From NCBI GenBank assembly GCA_017404505.1, contig JAFRCE010000013.1, forward strand, positions 99,518-163,517: a DNA stretch of 64,000 nucleotides, in the 5' to 3' direction. Shown here in pieces: positions 63,721-64,000 of the stretch. Each line of letters starts with the position of its first letter. The first letter of the stretch is position 1. The position numbers were made by a program, and so were the translations under genes. This stretch comes from Solobacterium sp. GTDB taxonomy: Bacteria; Bacillota_I; Bacilli_A; Erysipelotrichales; Erysipelotrichaceae. Under the pieces are notes generated by a model that saw only the letters and a program-made list of their open reading frames with translations, was not told where the DNA came from and ran no database searches.

Positions 63721-64000
63721 TTACAGGATATATCTGGCATCCGACCTTCTGATAGATGGTTCAATCGTAAAGCCGTCCATCAGTCGTTTATACTGTTCTG
63801 ACGTCATCTGCCTCATCTCTTCCTGTGTCTTGGGCCAGCGGAATCTGCCGTTTGCCAGTCTCTTATAGACAAGAAGGAAACCGTCACCTTCCCATAACAG
63901 TCCCTTTATCCTGTCCGTCCTTCTTCCGCAGAACAGGAACAGTGTGCCCTCATCGAACGGATCCAGATCAAACTGGTTCTGGATCAGAGATGCCAGTCCA
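63721..64000 (-). mobile_element. tnpB: IS66-family tnpB (partial, runs out of the window)
   Basis: An open frame without a start in the window ends with TAA at 63721-63723. It reads DPFDEGTLFLFCGRR, then RIKGLLWEGDGFLLVYKRL and GRFRWPKTQEEM, the hallmark of IS66 TnpB (Orf2). TnpB is needed for transposition but its exact role is unclear. The frame enters from beyond the right edge, so the first part and tnpA are out of view. The element is truncated on its left by the loss of tnpC. Confidence 0.92.

Overview
The window looks like the chromosome of an anaerobic gut Bacillota (Firmicutes), most likely near the Erysipelotrichaceae. This rests on gene content and style: strong AGGAGG-type ribosome binding sites, a Na+-pumping oxaloacetate decarboxylase, PTS permeases, a sirtuin-M/macrodomain pair, GH78/GH3/GH2 glycosidases and IS66. 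The genus cannot be fixed from the sequence alone. No tRNA or rRNA was seen.

Left part (1-30.9 kb), core-like. First come a GH13 sucrose-phosphorylase-type enzyme coupled to a P-loop kinase, an NAD-dependent epimerase-like gene, and a PadR regulator with two flavodoxin-like proteins. An oxaloacetate node follows: pckA, birA and the decarboxylase operon oadA-oadG-BCCP-oadB. Its genes could turn PEP into oxaloacetate with ATP gain, then into pyruvate with Na+ export. Next are a variant phosphoribosyltransferase, two PHP phosphoesterases, a LamG-like protein plus zinc macrodomain plus SirTM operon, an MFS transporter, a COG4100 PLP enzyme, an SDR and efp. An L-rhamnose operon (rhaB, rhaD, a fucose/arabinose-isomerase-type isomerase, GH78) with a divergent AraC regulator and a PAP2 phosphatase close this part.

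Right part (31-63.6 kb), modular and accessory. It is cut into four cassettes by five directly repeated, near-identical elements of 146 bp (one is 135 bp). Each begins with a core matching the reverse complement of the last guaA codons (Glu-Trp-Glu-stop) and ends with TGGTAnCA direct repeats that resemble integrase arm sites. Cassette 1 (31.1-51.7 kb) carries two large catabolic operons under one TetR regulator: ROK/GH78/GH3/two esterases/GH2, and three pectin-acetylesterase-like enzymes, a tannase-like esterase, other alpha/beta hydrolases, an MBL-fold protein and a GPH symporter. Cassette 2 (51.9-57.2 kb) carries an RpiR regulator, an orphan PTS EIIC, an MBL-fold hydrolase and an AEC permease. 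Cassette 3 (57.3-58.7 kb) is one DUF4143 ATPase. Cassette 4 (58.9-63.4 kb) is a beta-glucoside PTS, a 6-phospho-beta-glucosidase and a MarR regulator. At three of the repeats a neighbouring gene is broken or ended: a truncated Ltp surface protein, the ATPase stop codon, and a truncated IS66 tnpC.

The strongest candidate for something new is this repeat-delimited cassette array with no integrase inside the window. Second is the TetR-controlled esterase/glycosidase regulon, with operators at three loci and a relic copy of the regulator's own promoter and first codons. Third is the shortened SirTM module.
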